A DNA stretch of 64,000 nucleotides. It comes from Marivita lacus. GTDB taxonomy: Bacteria; Pseudomonadota; Alphaproteobacteria; Rhodobacterales; Rhodobacteraceae. Below the pieces are notes generated by a model, which ran no database searches, was not told the DNA's origin, and saw nothing but the letters and a program-made list of their open reading frames with translations. The DNA lies in NCBI RefSeq assembly GCF_014637725.1, contig NZ_BMFC01000006.1, forward strand, positions 62,001 to 126,000, in the 5' to 3' direction. Made by a program: the position numbers and the translations under genes. Each line of letters starts with the position of its first letter. Positions within the stretch are counted from its first letter, which is position 1. Positions 43,792 through 53,396 of the stretch are shown here, in pieces.

Positions 43792-44352
43792 TTACCGTGT
43801 CGGGCGGATTAGGAAATCACTGCTGCCGCGCCGCACAAGTTTGTATTCTTGTTCTATTTCCGCAGTGTACTGCGAATTTTCCATTTTTGCGAGAGCCAAG
43901 CGCAGATTGTCCCGAATTGCAACACTTTCGCCATTGTCGAGCGCGAAGGCCCTGCGAAACACCTGCGCGGCTTCGGCTGTCTTGCCGGTTTCGATCAGCA
44001 CAACGCCAAGATTGTTCCACGCATCGGGGCTTTCGGGATCGTCCTTGGTGGCGCGTCTGAGCAGGTCTTCGGCCTGATTGAGCCGCCCGAGGGCAAGGTT
44101 TGCAGACCCCATGGACAGCAGGACTTCGGGGGTCAGCCCCTGTTCCGCCGCCGCAAGGCTGAACGAGCTGAGCGCAAGTTCGTATTCTCGCGCCGCCATG
44201 AGGCGATGGCCCACGGTCAGCTGATCGACAACCGCGCCCCGCGGGTCGACGCTGGGCGCGAACACCGCGTCGTCAGACGTGGAAAAGCCGCCTGGTGAAC
44301 AGGCGGCCAATCCGATCAGAATGAAGGCGGGCCATAATCGGCCTAAAGTCAT
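43792..44352 (-). CDS. tadD: TadD-like TPR lipoprotein
   Basis: This 186-aa protein has a lipoprotein signal peptide (LIGLAACS, Cys18) and TPR units (AREYELALSSFSLAAAEQGLTPEV, GRLNQAEDLLRRATKDDPESP, TAEAAQVFRRAFALDNGE). Its size and position right after tadC fit TadD, a periplasmic lipoprotein needed for Flp pilus assembly. It overlaps tadC by 4 bp. It is followed by a larger TPR lipoprotein gene after 27 bp. Confidence 0.88.
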   Translation of the reverse strand: MTLGRLWPAFILIGLAACSPGGFSTSDDAVFAPSVDPRGAVVDQLTVGHRLMAAREYELALSSFSLAAAEQGLTPEVLLSMGSANLALGRLNQAEDLLRRATKDDPESPDAWNNLGVVLIETGKTAEAAQVFRRAFALDNGESVAIRDNLRLALAKMENSQYTAEIEQEYKLVRRGSSDFLIRPTR

Positions 44353-45332
44353 TGCCCCACCGAACTCCCGAGACTGCCGAGTTGTTGGATGCCGAGGACC
44401 GAAGGACCAACGAGGATGATCAACAGCGGCGGCACCGTCAGCATCATTGTGGTCAATGTCATTTTGGTTGGCAACTTGTTTGCCTTCTCTTCGGCACGCA
44501 TAACGCGTTTGTCGCGCATTTCGGACGCATAGACCCGCAGCGCGTCGGAAATCGGGGTGCCGAAGCTCTGGCTCTGGTTCAGAACGGTGACAAAGGACAT
44601 CACGTCCTGAACGCCGCAGCGTTCGCCCATGTCGTTCAGAACCACGCTCTTGTCCTTGCCGGCCTTCATTTCGTGGCTGACCAGTTCGAATTCATCCGCG
44701 AGGCTGGGATAGGAGGCGCGCAGTTCCTTGCTGACCCGCACGATGGACTGATCCATCGACTGACCGGCTTCGACGCAGACCAGCATCATGTCGAGGCTGT
44801 CGGGGAAACCGCTTTCGATTTCCTCCTGGCGTTTCTGCACCCGGCTGGTGATCCAGTATTTCGGGAACATGTAGCCCGCAGCGCCCGGCCCAAGCGTATA
44901 CATCACGGTCTGCTGGGTGGTCGCGGTCGTGGGATCAAGGGCGAGGTAGAAATACGCGACACCAATGATCAGACCACCGATCCCGAGAACGAACTGGGCA
45001 AAGTAGTAGACCTGAACGGCGTCCTTGGTCCGGTAGCCCGCCTGCAACAGCTTCAAACGAACATCGGACAGTTCCTTGGCGTCCTGCGGTTCGAGGAATT
45101 GCGCGTATTTGTTGAGCTTCTGGTTCTTCTGCTTGTCCCGCAGCACCGCGCGGGTGGCGGCATCGACCTCCTGGCGTCCGGACTGGTTGTTCAGTCGGTC
45201 CATCGGGTTGGCGCGCGACATGAAGAACATCGGGATCGCGAGAACCAGCAACAGCATGCCCAGACCGGCGATGAGGATCATCGGACCGGCGGGTCCCAGC
45301 AGGTTGTAGGCGAATTGGTTGAAAGCTTGCAT
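44349..45332 (-). CDS. tadC: Tad pilus inner-membrane protein TadC
   Basis: This 327-aa protein has a type II secretion F domain (about residues 160-300) with the motif PDSLDMMLVCVEAGQSMDQSI and FVTVLNQSQSFGTPISDALRVYA. Membrane spans lie near the N-terminus, near residue 110-135, and at the C-terminus (TLTTMMLTVPPLLIILVGPSVL). With TadB it forms the inner-membrane platform of the pilus machine. It is 10 bp downstream of tadB and overlaps the TadD-like gene by 4 bp. Confidence 0.95.
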   Translation of the reverse strand: MQAFNQFAYNLLGPAGPMILIAGLGMLLLVLAIPMFFMSRANPMDRLNNQSGRQEVDAATRAVLRDKQKNQKLNKYAQFLEPQDAKELSDVRLKLLQAGYRTKDAVQVYYFAQFVLGIGGLIIGVAYFYLALDPTTATTQQTVMYTLGPGAAGYMFPKYWITSRVQKRQEEIESGFPDSLDMMLVCVEAGQSMDQSIVRVSKELRASYPSLADEFELVSHEMKAGKDKSVVLNDMGERCGVQDVMSFVTVLNQSQSFGTPISDALRVYASEMRDKRVMRAEEKANKLPTKMTLTTMMLTVPPLLIILVGPSVLGIQQLGSLGSSVGQ

Positions 45333-45342
45333 GGTTCGGACC

Positions 45343-46311
45343 TCAGACTTTGATATTCACGAGCGCGCGCATCACGATCAGGTTGACGATCAGGAAGGCA
45401 CCCACAACGAAACACGCAGGGATGAACCACGGGTGGTCGATCACATCGTCGTAGTAGTTGGGATCGGTCACCTGGATGACGATCAGCGCTCCCACGGGGA
45501 AGCCGGACAGGAACTTGCCGGACCATTGCGCCTCGGCGGTGATGGCCTTCACGCGGCGGAACAGGCGGAACCGCGCGCGGATCACCTTGGCCAGACCTTC
45601 GAGGATCTCGGCAAGGTTACCACCCGACTGCTGCTGGATCGCCACCGCAACCGCGAGGAAGCGCAAATCCTGCATGTCGAGCCGTTCGGCCATGGCCTTG
45701 AGTGCCTCGCCGATATCGCGGCCGTAGCTGGATTCGTCGGCGATGAGGCCGAACTCGGTCGCAAGAGGGTCCTTGATTTCCTTGGAGACGATCGAAATCG
45801 CGGATGAAAACGGATGTCCGACCCGCAAGGAGCGCACCATCAGTTCCACGGCATCGGGAAGCTGTTCCTCGATCAGGCTGATGCGTTTCTTGGCCTTGCT
45901 GTTGATCCAGAAGAACACGCCGCCGACACCCATCGCCAGACCCATCACGACACGCACGGCAAAGCCCGCCTCGGTTCCGACCGTCAGACCGACAAAGGCC
46001 ACGACGCTGACGCCGATCATCACGAGGATCAGTTGTTGCGGCGTAAAGGCGATTGCCGCCTTCTGGGCCCGGTCCGCGAGAATCGAATAGAGCGGCAGAC
46101 CGCGCGAACTCATGTGCTGGTCCATCTCCTTGCGGAGTTTGGCCAGCACTTCGTCGCGCTTGGTGCCCTTGTCGAGCATCTCGAGGCGGCGATTGACGCG
46201 CTTGTTCAGGCTGATCGTCTTGCCGAAGGCAACAAGGTAGACGCCTTCGACAAGGACCAGCACGGCGATGAAGATCAGGCCGTAGACGATGGGTTCTGCG
46301 CTGAGTGTCAT
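45343..46311 (-). CDS. tadB: Tad pilus inner-membrane protein TadB
   Basis: This 322-aa protein is the paralogous F-domain protein TadB. An N-terminal span (about residues 8-28) is followed by a cytoplasmic part, two spans near 95-135 and the F domain with LPDAVELMVRSLRVGHPFSSAI and LAVAVAIQQQSGGNLAEILEGL. It acts with TadC and the ATPase TadA. It starts 2 bp after the tadA stop codon, so translation is probably coupled. Confidence 0.95.
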   Translation of the reverse strand: MTLSAEPIVYGLIFIAVLVLVEGVYLVAFGKTISLNKRVNRRLEMLDKGTKRDEVLAKLRKEMDQHMSSRGLPLYSILADRAQKAAIAFTPQQLILVMIGVSVVAFVGLTVGTEAGFAVRVVMGLAMGVGGVFFWINSKAKKRISLIEEQLPDAVELMVRSLRVGHPFSSAISIVSKEIKDPLATEFGLIADESSYGRDIGEALKAMAERLDMQDLRFLAVAVAIQQQSGGNLAEILEGLAKVIRARFRLFRRVKAITAEAQWSGKFLSGFPVGALIVIQVTDPNYYDDVIDHPWFIPACFVVGAFLIVNLIVMRALVNIKV

Positions 46312-46313
46312 GG

Positions 46314-47756
<1,443 letters not shown>

Positions 47757-47767
47757 GTCTGTCCTCC

Positions 47768-49003
47768 TCAGGCAGCTTCAGCATCGGAACGGCCGACTTC
47801 GTAGAGTGACTGGGCCAGCTTTGCGATTTCCTTGCGCAACGCGTTCTTGGGCTGCTGAAGCCCCAGTGGCTGACCGTGATCGCCCGCTTCCGAGACCGCG
47901 CGGCCACCATCCGGCAGATGCAGATCGACCGAGATTTCAAGGCTTTCCTGCATCCTCTTCAGGCGGCTTTTGCCTTGGAGATCGGTGAATTTCGGACCCC
48001 GGTTCAGCACAAAGCGGATCTTGTCGAAGGGCAGGTCTTCGGCCTGAAGCGCGCGCTTGAGCCGGTAGGTGTTCTGCGCCGACCGCATGTCGAGTTCGAT
48101 CACGCCGAAATAGACCTGCGCTGCGCAGAGCACGGTTTCGGACCACTGAACAAGGCTGGGTGGCATGTCGATCACGACAAAGTCGAAATGGCGCGCGGCG
48201 GTGTCCAGCAGCGCCTGCACCTCGGTCTGGCCAATGATGTCGAGCGGTGGCAGATCGGCGGGTGAGGTGAAGACGTGCAGCTTGTCCTCGAAGGTCACAA
48301 GCGCCTGTCCAAAGCTGTCCTCGTCCATCGAGTCGATGTCGGAGAGGAGTTCCAGCACCGCCTCGCGCCGCTGCACGTCGAGATAGGTCGAAACCGAGCC
48401 GAATTGCAGGCCGAGGTCGATGATGCAGACCTTGGGCGATTTGGTCTTGGAGACCGTGGCCAGTTCCCATGCGAGATTGGTCGCAAAAGTGCTTGCCCCG
48501 CATCCGCCGGCCATGCCCTGAACCGCGATGATCACGCCGTCGCCGTCATGGGACAGCTTGACCTTGGACCCGTTGCGGGAAGAGGCGGCAGAGTCGGGCG
48601 CGCGCATCCGCCCGATGGCCGCTTCGAGCTCACCTTCGGGAAGCGGGTAGGGGACGAATTCGTCGGCGCCCTGGCGCAAGAGATGATGCAGCGCCGATGG
48701 CGTGACATCATGGGCGATCAGCACGACCTTGATGTTGCGGGCCTTGGCTGCTGCAATGATGGCGGACAGGTGTTCGACATTCGCTTCGTCGTCTTCGTCG
48801 ATGGCCAGTGCCACGAATTCCAGATTGGCGCCTTCTACCTGCGTGAAGAAATGCATGGCCTCATCGAAGCCAAGATCGCCCCAGGCTTCGCCCAGAACGG
48901 CTTCCATGTCTTCAATCAGCAGATCGAATTCCTGAACATCCCGACTGATCGTGCACGCAACAAGCGGCGCGGGCTGCGGGGTGCTTGGAAGGATACTCGT
49001 CAT
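47768..49003 (-). CDS. tadZ: Tad pilus localisation protein TadZ/CpaE
   Basis: This 411-aa protein has an N-terminal receiver-like domain (about residues 10-130) without an obvious phosphorylation site and a C-terminal ParA/MinD-like domain. The nucleotide loop reads GMAGGCGASTFATNLA and lacks the Lys residues of the deviant Walker A, as is common in CpaE proteins. TadZ/CpaE places the pilus machine at the pole. The ATG at 49003 was preferred to an upstream in-frame ATG because GAGGAAACGAGG precedes it and the upstream 16 residues are not conserved-looking. It is 11 bp before tadA. Confidence 0.92.
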   Translation of the reverse strand: MTSILPSTPQPAPLVACTISRDVQEFDLLIEDMEAVLGEAWGDLGFDEAMHFFTQVEGANLEFVALAIDEDDEANVEHLSAIIAAAKARNIKVVLIAHDVTPSALHHLLRQGADEFVPYPLPEGELEAAIGRMRAPDSAASSRNGSKVKLSHDGDGVIIAVQGMAGGCGASTFATNLAWELATVSKTKSPKVCIIDLGLQFGSVSTYLDVQRREAVLELLSDIDSMDEDSFGQALVTFEDKLHVFTSPADLPPLDIIGQTEVQALLDTAARHFDFVVIDMPPSLVQWSETVLCAAQVYFGVIELDMRSAQNTYRLKRALQAEDLPFDKIRFVLNRGPKFTDLQGKSRLKRMQESLEISVDLHLPDGGRAVSEAGDHGQPLGLQQPKNALRKEIAKLAQSLYEVGRSDAEAA

Positions 49004-49195
49004 TTGCCTCGTTTCCTCTGACTTGCGACGCCCGTGACCGGCATTTTGCACGGATCAAGAGCGTCAATCCCGACTCGGTCGGGAAGGACTGCTACTGTCA
49101 GAAAGTCGTTGGAAAACTTGGCAACATTGGGGCCGAATTACCAAAATTGTACGGTATTTCAGGCCGATGGCATGGCCCCTTGCGGGGCCGTGCCT

Positions 49196-49870
49196 TTATT
49201 GTGTTGCTTGGAAATCGGTGCCTTCGATGCCGGAAAGGCCGGTTCTGGGCACAGCGCTGGTGATGTATTCGCGGTAAATGATCTCGGCATATTTGCCTTC
49301 GAGAACAGAGGGATGCGAGCCGACAAAGCCCGAAACCTCGGTCACCGTGCGACGGTTGCGAACTTCGCGTCCTTCGGTCACGATCAACGGTTGGGTTTCG
49401 CCGAAGGAGACAACGGCCTCCAGCCGGTCCTTGCTGATCCCTTGCGTGGCGAGGTAGTTCACAACGGCATGTGCCCGGTTCAGGCCAAGCCGCTTGTTGT
49501 AGGCTTCGCTGCCCACGGCGTCGGTATGGCCATAGACGCGGAACGTGACTTCGGGGAACTGGCGGATCCAATGCGCCTGCTCCCGCAGGGTGTCCCGCGC
49601 GCCGCTGTCGAGAACCGCGCTGTTGAAGGCGAAGTTCACCGTGGTCATGACCTCGCTCGCAAAGCGTTGCGACAGATCGTAAGTATAGCGCTTTTCGCCG
49701 TTCATGATCTGAACGTTGTTCATGGTCGCGACGCCGAAATTGCCGGTGTCCAGAAGCGCCCCGGCCTCGCGGTTGAAGGCGCTGTAGACCGGGTCGCTGG
49801 TCGCGCAGGCGGCGACGAAGGCAAGGCCGGTCAGGGCCAGTGGGATGCGAAGTGTCTTTTCAAGTGTCAT
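49196..49870 (-). CDS. OmpA-family lipoprotein in the Tad operon
   Basis: This 224-aa protein has a lipoprotein signal (LAFVAACATS, Cys22) and an OmpA-like peptidoglycan-binding domain (about residues 70-185) with TVNFAFNSAVLDSGARDTL, VYGHTDAVGSEAYNKRLGLNRA and VRNRRTVTEV. The C-terminal 40 residues are extra. It sits 4 bp after the secretin gene, in the position where CpaD/RcpB is found in other Tad loci; no CpaD-like gene is visible in the window. It probably ties the secretin to the cell wall. Confidence 0.9.
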   Translation of the reverse strand: MTLEKTLRIPLALTGLAFVAACATSDPVYSAFNREAGALLDTGNFGVATMNNVQIMNGEKRYTYDLSQRFASEVMTTVNFAFNSAVLDSGARDTLREQAHWIRQFPEVTFRVYGHTDAVGSEAYNKRLGLNRAHAVVNYLATQGISKDRLEAVVSFGETQPLIVTEGREVRNRRTVTEVSGFVGSHPSVLEGKYAEIIYREYITSAVPRTGLSGIEGTDFQATQ

Positions 49871-49874
49871 CGCC

Positions 49875-51296
49875 TCAATCCATCACATAACCGTAGGAGC
49901 CGCTGAAATCCTGCTTGGCGACTTCGCCCGCGGCACCGCGCAGATTGCGCGAGTCGCTGGCGACGCGACCGAACAGGAACAGGTCTTTTTCGCTGGGCGG
50001 GCGCACCCGGTCTGTCGGCAGAGCAAGCGCTTCGCCGCGGGTCGGTGTCACCAGATGCGGGGTGATGATGATCACCAGTTCCGACTGTTCGCGCTGATAT
50101 TCGGCGCTGCGGAACAGGGCACCCAGAATCGGGATATCGCCCAGCCACGGAACCTGGCTGTTCAGGTCGCGGAAGTCATCCTGCAAAAGCCCCGCGATGG
50201 CAAAGCTTTCGCCGTCGCGCAACTCGACCGTCGTGGTGGTTTCGCGGCGGGTGAAGCCGTCAATCCGGATCGCGCCGATATCGATCCCGCTGCTGGGGTC
50301 GATCGACGACACGGCGGCTTCGAGTTCGAGGTTGATCAGATCACCGTCCAGAACGCGCGGAATGAAGTTCAGCTCGACACCGAAGGGTTTGAACTCGACG
50401 GTGATCGCGCCGTCTTCCTGGGAAACCGGAACAGGGTATTCGCCACCGGCAAGGAACGTCGCTTCCTGGCCCGAAAGCGAGGTCAGGTTCGGTTCGGCAA
50501 GGGTCCGGACAACGCCCTTGGCCTCAAGTGCCTCAAGCAGGATGCCCACCTCGAGCCCGCCGGCGTTGAACCCGAACAGGATCGCCCCTTGCTGCCCGAC
50601 CGTCGGCTGAAGTTTTTCCGCCACGCTGTCTATGGCCGCCGTCGATGATGCGTTGCCGGTGCCAAGTTCTAGCCCCAGATCGCCATCAAGCACTGAACCG
50701 CCCGTCGCCAGCGAGGCTTGGAGCGATTTGGACACGGAGCGCTGCATTTCCGCGAACCGGACCTTGAGCATCACCTGCTGCACGCCACCGACGGTCATCA
50801 GGTTCGACACCCGTTCCGGTGCGTAGCGTGCGGCAAGATCAAGCGCGCGCTGCATCCGGATGGTGCTGGACACGGTGCCCGACAACACGATGCCGTCATT
50901 CGCTGTCCGCACCTCGATCTTCTCGTCCGGAAGGATCTGGCGCAGGCGTTCCTTGAATTCGGTAAGATCCGGGGCAACCCGGACATCCACATTTGTGATC
51001 AGCTGGCCGTTGCCGTCCAGAATGGTGAGTGTCGTGGTGCCGGGGGTTTTGCCCAGCACGTAGATTGTCCTGTCCGACAAAGACGAGATGTCGGCGATCG
51101 ACGGGTTCGCGATGCTGAGTTCCGCAAAGGGAACTTCGCTCTCGACCACGACTGCACGGTTCATGGGAACGTTCAGTGTCGATTCAGTATTGGTCCGGAT
51201 CACACGCAATGTTTCGGCGAAAGCTGTTTGCGCGATCGGAGAAATAGCAAGAACCGCGCCCAACAGGACGGCCTTGAAGGGACTGCTCGTATACAT
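49875..51296 (-). CDS. rcpA: Tad pilus secretin RcpA/CpaC
   Basis: This 473-aa protein is the outer-membrane secretin through which the Flp pilus exits. It has a signal peptide (about residues 1-28, ending TAFAE), an N-terminal pilus-type N-domain (RAVVVESEVPFAELSIANPSIADIS), a BON-like part (VRTANDGIVLSGTVSS), and the secretin core with VGILLEALEAKGVVRTLAEPNLTSLSGQEATFLAGGEYPVP. The ATG at 51296 gives the signal peptide directly; an ATG 7 codons upstream is possible. A 17-bp hairpin lies upstream of the gene. Confidence 0.95.
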   Translation of the reverse strand: MYTSSPFKAVLLGAVLAISPIAQTAFAETLRVIRTNTESTLNVPMNRAVVVESEVPFAELSIANPSIADISSLSDRTIYVLGKTPGTTTLTILDGNGQLITNVDVRVAPDLTEFKERLRQILPDEKIEVRTANDGIVLSGTVSSTIRMQRALDLAARYAPERVSNLMTVGGVQQVMLKVRFAEMQRSVSKSLQASLATGGSVLDGDLGLELGTGNASSTAAIDSVAEKLQPTVGQQGAILFGFNAGGLEVGILLEALEAKGVVRTLAEPNLTSLSGQEATFLAGGEYPVPVSQEDGAITVEFKPFGVELNFIPRVLDGDLINLELEAAVSSIDPSSGIDIGAIRIDGFTRRETTTTVELRDGESFAIAGLLQDDFRDLNSQVPWLGDIPILGALFRSAEYQREQSELVIIITPHLVTPTRGEALALPTDRVRPPSEKDLFLFGRVASDSRNLRGAAGEVAKQDFSGSYGYVMD

Positions 51297-51413
51297 GTGA
51301 CCTGCCTTTCCGATCACGCCTCAGATATGGGTCTTTTCGCCCGATATTGCACACAAGCTGCGCCAAGTCGGCTTTTATTGCAAGAATCAATGAGTTCAGA
51401 GGGGGGCTTGATG

Positions 51414-51448
51414 TGGATAAGGCGCAACATAATGTTGCGCCTTATCCA
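51414..51448. other. 17-bp perfect hairpin between rcpC and rcpA
   Basis: TGGATAAGGCGCAACAT (51414-51430) and its exact complement (51432-51448) flank a single A. It is the longest perfect inverted repeat noticed in the window. It lies in the 194-bp gap after rcpC and before rcpA. No T-run follows on the minus strand. It could be a terminator-like attenuator, an RNase processing site, or a copy of a palindromic repeat element. Confidence 0.7.
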
Positions 51449-51490
51449 ATTTGGATTTTCGGTTTTACACCAAATAGGGTGTGGACCCCT

Positions 51491-52348
51491 TTAGTTTGTA
51501 CAAGGGATGGGCACTTCGACCACTTCGCCACCCCTGCGCGTTCGGATGGTACAAATCTCGATCGAACGTGGTATCTCGACCTCTGCGCGTTCTTCGATAC
51601 CCAGAAGTGACCGTTGATCGACTTCGACCACCTCGGCAACCGTGTCATCGTTGCGCCCCAAAAGGGACAGCGACAGCCGTCCCGTGGACTGCGCTTGCGC
51701 CAAGGACGCCACCTGTTGCGGGCTTGCGGCGACGGTCACGGTCCGGGCGATTGTGGTTTGCGCGGTCTCGGTCTCGGAGGTCTGGTCAATGGCGATCAAA
51801 CGGACACCTGTTTCGATCAGCTTGGTCACTTCGCCGTTGGGCATGTTCGGATTGTTGCTTCTGACCCGGCCTGTCCAGTAGACATCGACCCGGTCGGTCG
51901 GACGCAGGAAACCCGATACCCCCGAAGCCACGTCAACCTTGATCGCAAAGGCGCGCTGGCCGCGTTCGAGGCGCGAGGTCAGACCGGCATCCGCACCCGG
52001 GTCGCTGACCTTGGTTTCCATGATGGCTTCGAACTTTTCGATCGGGCGCAGCGCGACCCGCAGGTCGGCGCCTTCGACGTTCAGCGGTTTGGTTGCATCA
52101 AAGAAAGTCTCGGGCAGGGTGGCCTTGGGCCAGGGCATCAGAGCGATATCGTCATCCGTGATGAGTTCGCCGTAATCCAGCGCCCGCGTGGCCACGTAAA
52201 TGTCCTGTACCGGAACGCTTTCGGTGACCTTGTTGCGTTCCTGTTCAAGTGCGGTCTGGTAGGCGCCGATATAGTTCTGTGCCATGTAAACAGCGAAACC
52301 GGCCAAAGCCAGGCCCGCGACAAGGACAAGTCCAAAAACGATGCGCAT
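51491..52348 (-). CDS. rcpC: Tad pilus protein RcpC/CpaB
   Basis: This 285-aa protein has an N-terminal membrane anchor (residues 1-24, VFGLVLVAGLALAGFAVYMAQ) and a SAF/CpaB region (VYVATRALDYGELITDDDIALMPWPK), followed by the RcpC-type domain with ERGQRAFAIKVDVASGVSGFLRPTDRVDVYW. It is a periplasmic partner of the secretin. It is the first non-pilin gene after the flp genes. The gap to rcpA contains the 17-bp hairpin. Confidence 0.94.
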   Translation of the reverse strand: MRIVFGLVLVAGLALAGFAVYMAQNYIGAYQTALEQERNKVTESVPVQDIYVATRALDYGELITDDDIALMPWPKATLPETFFDATKPLNVEGADLRVALRPIEKFEAIMETKVSDPGADAGLTSRLERGQRAFAIKVDVASGVSGFLRPTDRVDVYWTGRVRSNNPNMPNGEVTKLIETGVRLIAIDQTSETETAQTTIARTVTVAASPQQVASLAQAQSTGRLSLSLLGRNDDTVAEVVEVDQRSLLGIEERAEVEIPRSIEICTIRTRRGGEVVEVPIPCTN

Positions 52349-52515
52349 AATGCCTCCTTACATGCTTCGGGATTGCACGGACGCGTGCGGAAACATGGTT
52401 CATATGTTGGAATACCGGACAATTATGTTTGCCTGTTGGGCAGATTGTGACGAAATTGAGAAGGCGTTGTCATGTCTGCGCGTGCTCGATTGTGAGTGCG
52501 CGGATCAAAGCAATA

Positions 52516-52546
52516 CGTCCAAACAATCGGGATCCACGTTTGGACG
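52516..52546. other. Hairpin between the second flp gene and rcpC
   Basis: CGTCCAAAC (52516-52524) and GTTTGGACG (52538-52546) form a perfect 9-bp stem with a 13-nt loop, 42 bp after the flp-like stop and about 170 bp before rcpC. No T-run is evident. It may reduce read-through into the rest of the Tad operon. Confidence 0.45.
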
Positions 52547-52587
52547 CGTTTGCATTTTGGCGCTGGGTGCGCCGTGAAGCGGGTGCT

Positions 52588-52773
52588 TCAATCCTGGTTT
52601 GGGGACGTTTCAAGCACAGTCTCGGCTGTGTCCCGCGAAGCGGTACGAGTGTCTGCTTGCATCATCGATAGCGCGCCTATCGCAAGACCAACGGCGGTCG
52701 CTGTGAGAAGCAGCCAATCTATCGCAACGGCGCCTGAGTTGCTTTTGGCAAATGTCTTGAGAAACCGCATCAT
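52588..52773 (-). CDS. Second Flp-type pilin
   Basis: This 61-aa protein resembles a Flp pilin. A short basic leader (MMRFLKTFAKSNSG) is followed by a hydrophobic helix AVAIDWLLLTATAVGLAIGALS. The predicted cleavage site is after Gly14, with Asp19 at mature position 5 and Trp20 next to it. The tail after the helix is polar. It is closely related in its N-terminal half to the pilin upstream, and a strong terminator separates the two. It may be a minor pilin. Confidence 0.85.
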   Translation of the reverse strand: MMRFLKTFAKSNSGAVAIDWLLLTATAVGLAIGALSMMQADTRTASRDTAETVLETSPNQD

Positions 52774-52796
52774 TGAGTGTCATTCCGTGGCTCGAC

Positions 52797-52827
52797 AAAA
52801 AAAAGGCGCGCCGAGGCGCGCCTTTTT
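52797..52827 (-). terminator. Strong intrinsic terminator after flp
   Basis: AAAAAGGCGCGCC (52800-52812) pairs with GGCGCGCCTTTTT (52815-52827), a 13-bp stem with a 2-nt loop. On the minus strand it is followed by a run of eight T, so it is a good Rho-independent terminator 19 bp after the flp stop codon. It should limit read-through into the second pilin gene and the Tad operon. Confidence 0.85.
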
Positions 52828-52845
52828 GGGTGGATGTAACCGAAA

Positions 52846-53040
52846 TTACGGTGCGGCAGGCAGCCAAGCCTGAGCGCCAAGAACCGCGCCGCCGGTGGAT
52901 GTCAGAACGGCGTCGGTGTTCGTCTGGATCGCGCCGTAAGCAGCAATCGCAAGGCCAACAACAGCGGCGGTCAGAACGACCCAGTCAACTGTCACGGCAC
53001 CGTCTTCGTCGTTACGGAAGTTTTTGATGAAATTGATCAT
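52846..53040 (-). CDS. flp: Flp pilin, first gene of the Tad locus
   Basis: This 64-aa protein is a Flp-type pilin. A 14-residue leader (MINFIKNFRNDEDG) precedes the helix AVTVDWVVLTAAVVGLAIAAYG. Cleavage after Gly14 would leave Asp at mature position 5, where most Flp pilins have Glu, followed by Trp instead of Tyr. The ATG at 53040 was chosen from several in-frame starts because GGAG lies 7 bp upstream and the leader is of normal length. A strong terminator follows, which fits high expression of the pilin. Confidence 0.92.
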   Translation of the reverse strand: MINFIKNFRNDEDGAVTVDWVVLTAAVVGLAIAAYGAIQTNTDAVLTSTGGAVLGAQAWLPAAP

Positions 53041-53396
53041 TTTGATCTCCATTGTCCTAGTTTGCTCACGTTGGCCAAGCTCGGGACTGTATGTTGAGCG
53101 CTCTCTCTTTCGCTCCATCCCGTCTTGGATGAGTACTTATACCCGCCGGATTGGGGCAGCAGTTTGGCCTCATTGGACCGATTTTGCAGCTTGGATCAAA
53201 AGCGATCAAAAATCATTTAAGTAACTGATTTTGTTATAAACAATTTTTCAATAAAAGTTAATTTCGTTGAAAAACGCTGTATTTTCGCATGAGAGCCCCA
53301 GCCAATTGATGTCACATTCGAAACGAAATGGCATTGATAGCCGGATTGTGTCATAACTTATCTTAAGAAAAACGGGCATCGAGCAGGAGCCTGATC
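53041..53396. promoter_or_regulatory. Divergent control region between flp and the lytic transglycosylase gene
   Basis: These 356 bp hold no gene. The half near the transglycosylase gene is AT-rich, unlike the surroundings, and has a palindrome TTGTT-ATA-AACAA (53231-53243). A sequence TTCA-N7-TTAA (53247-53261) is one mismatch from the CtrA box TTAA-N7-TTAA. Promoters for both directions probably lie here, but no convincing -35/-10 pair stands out. Confidence 0.5.
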
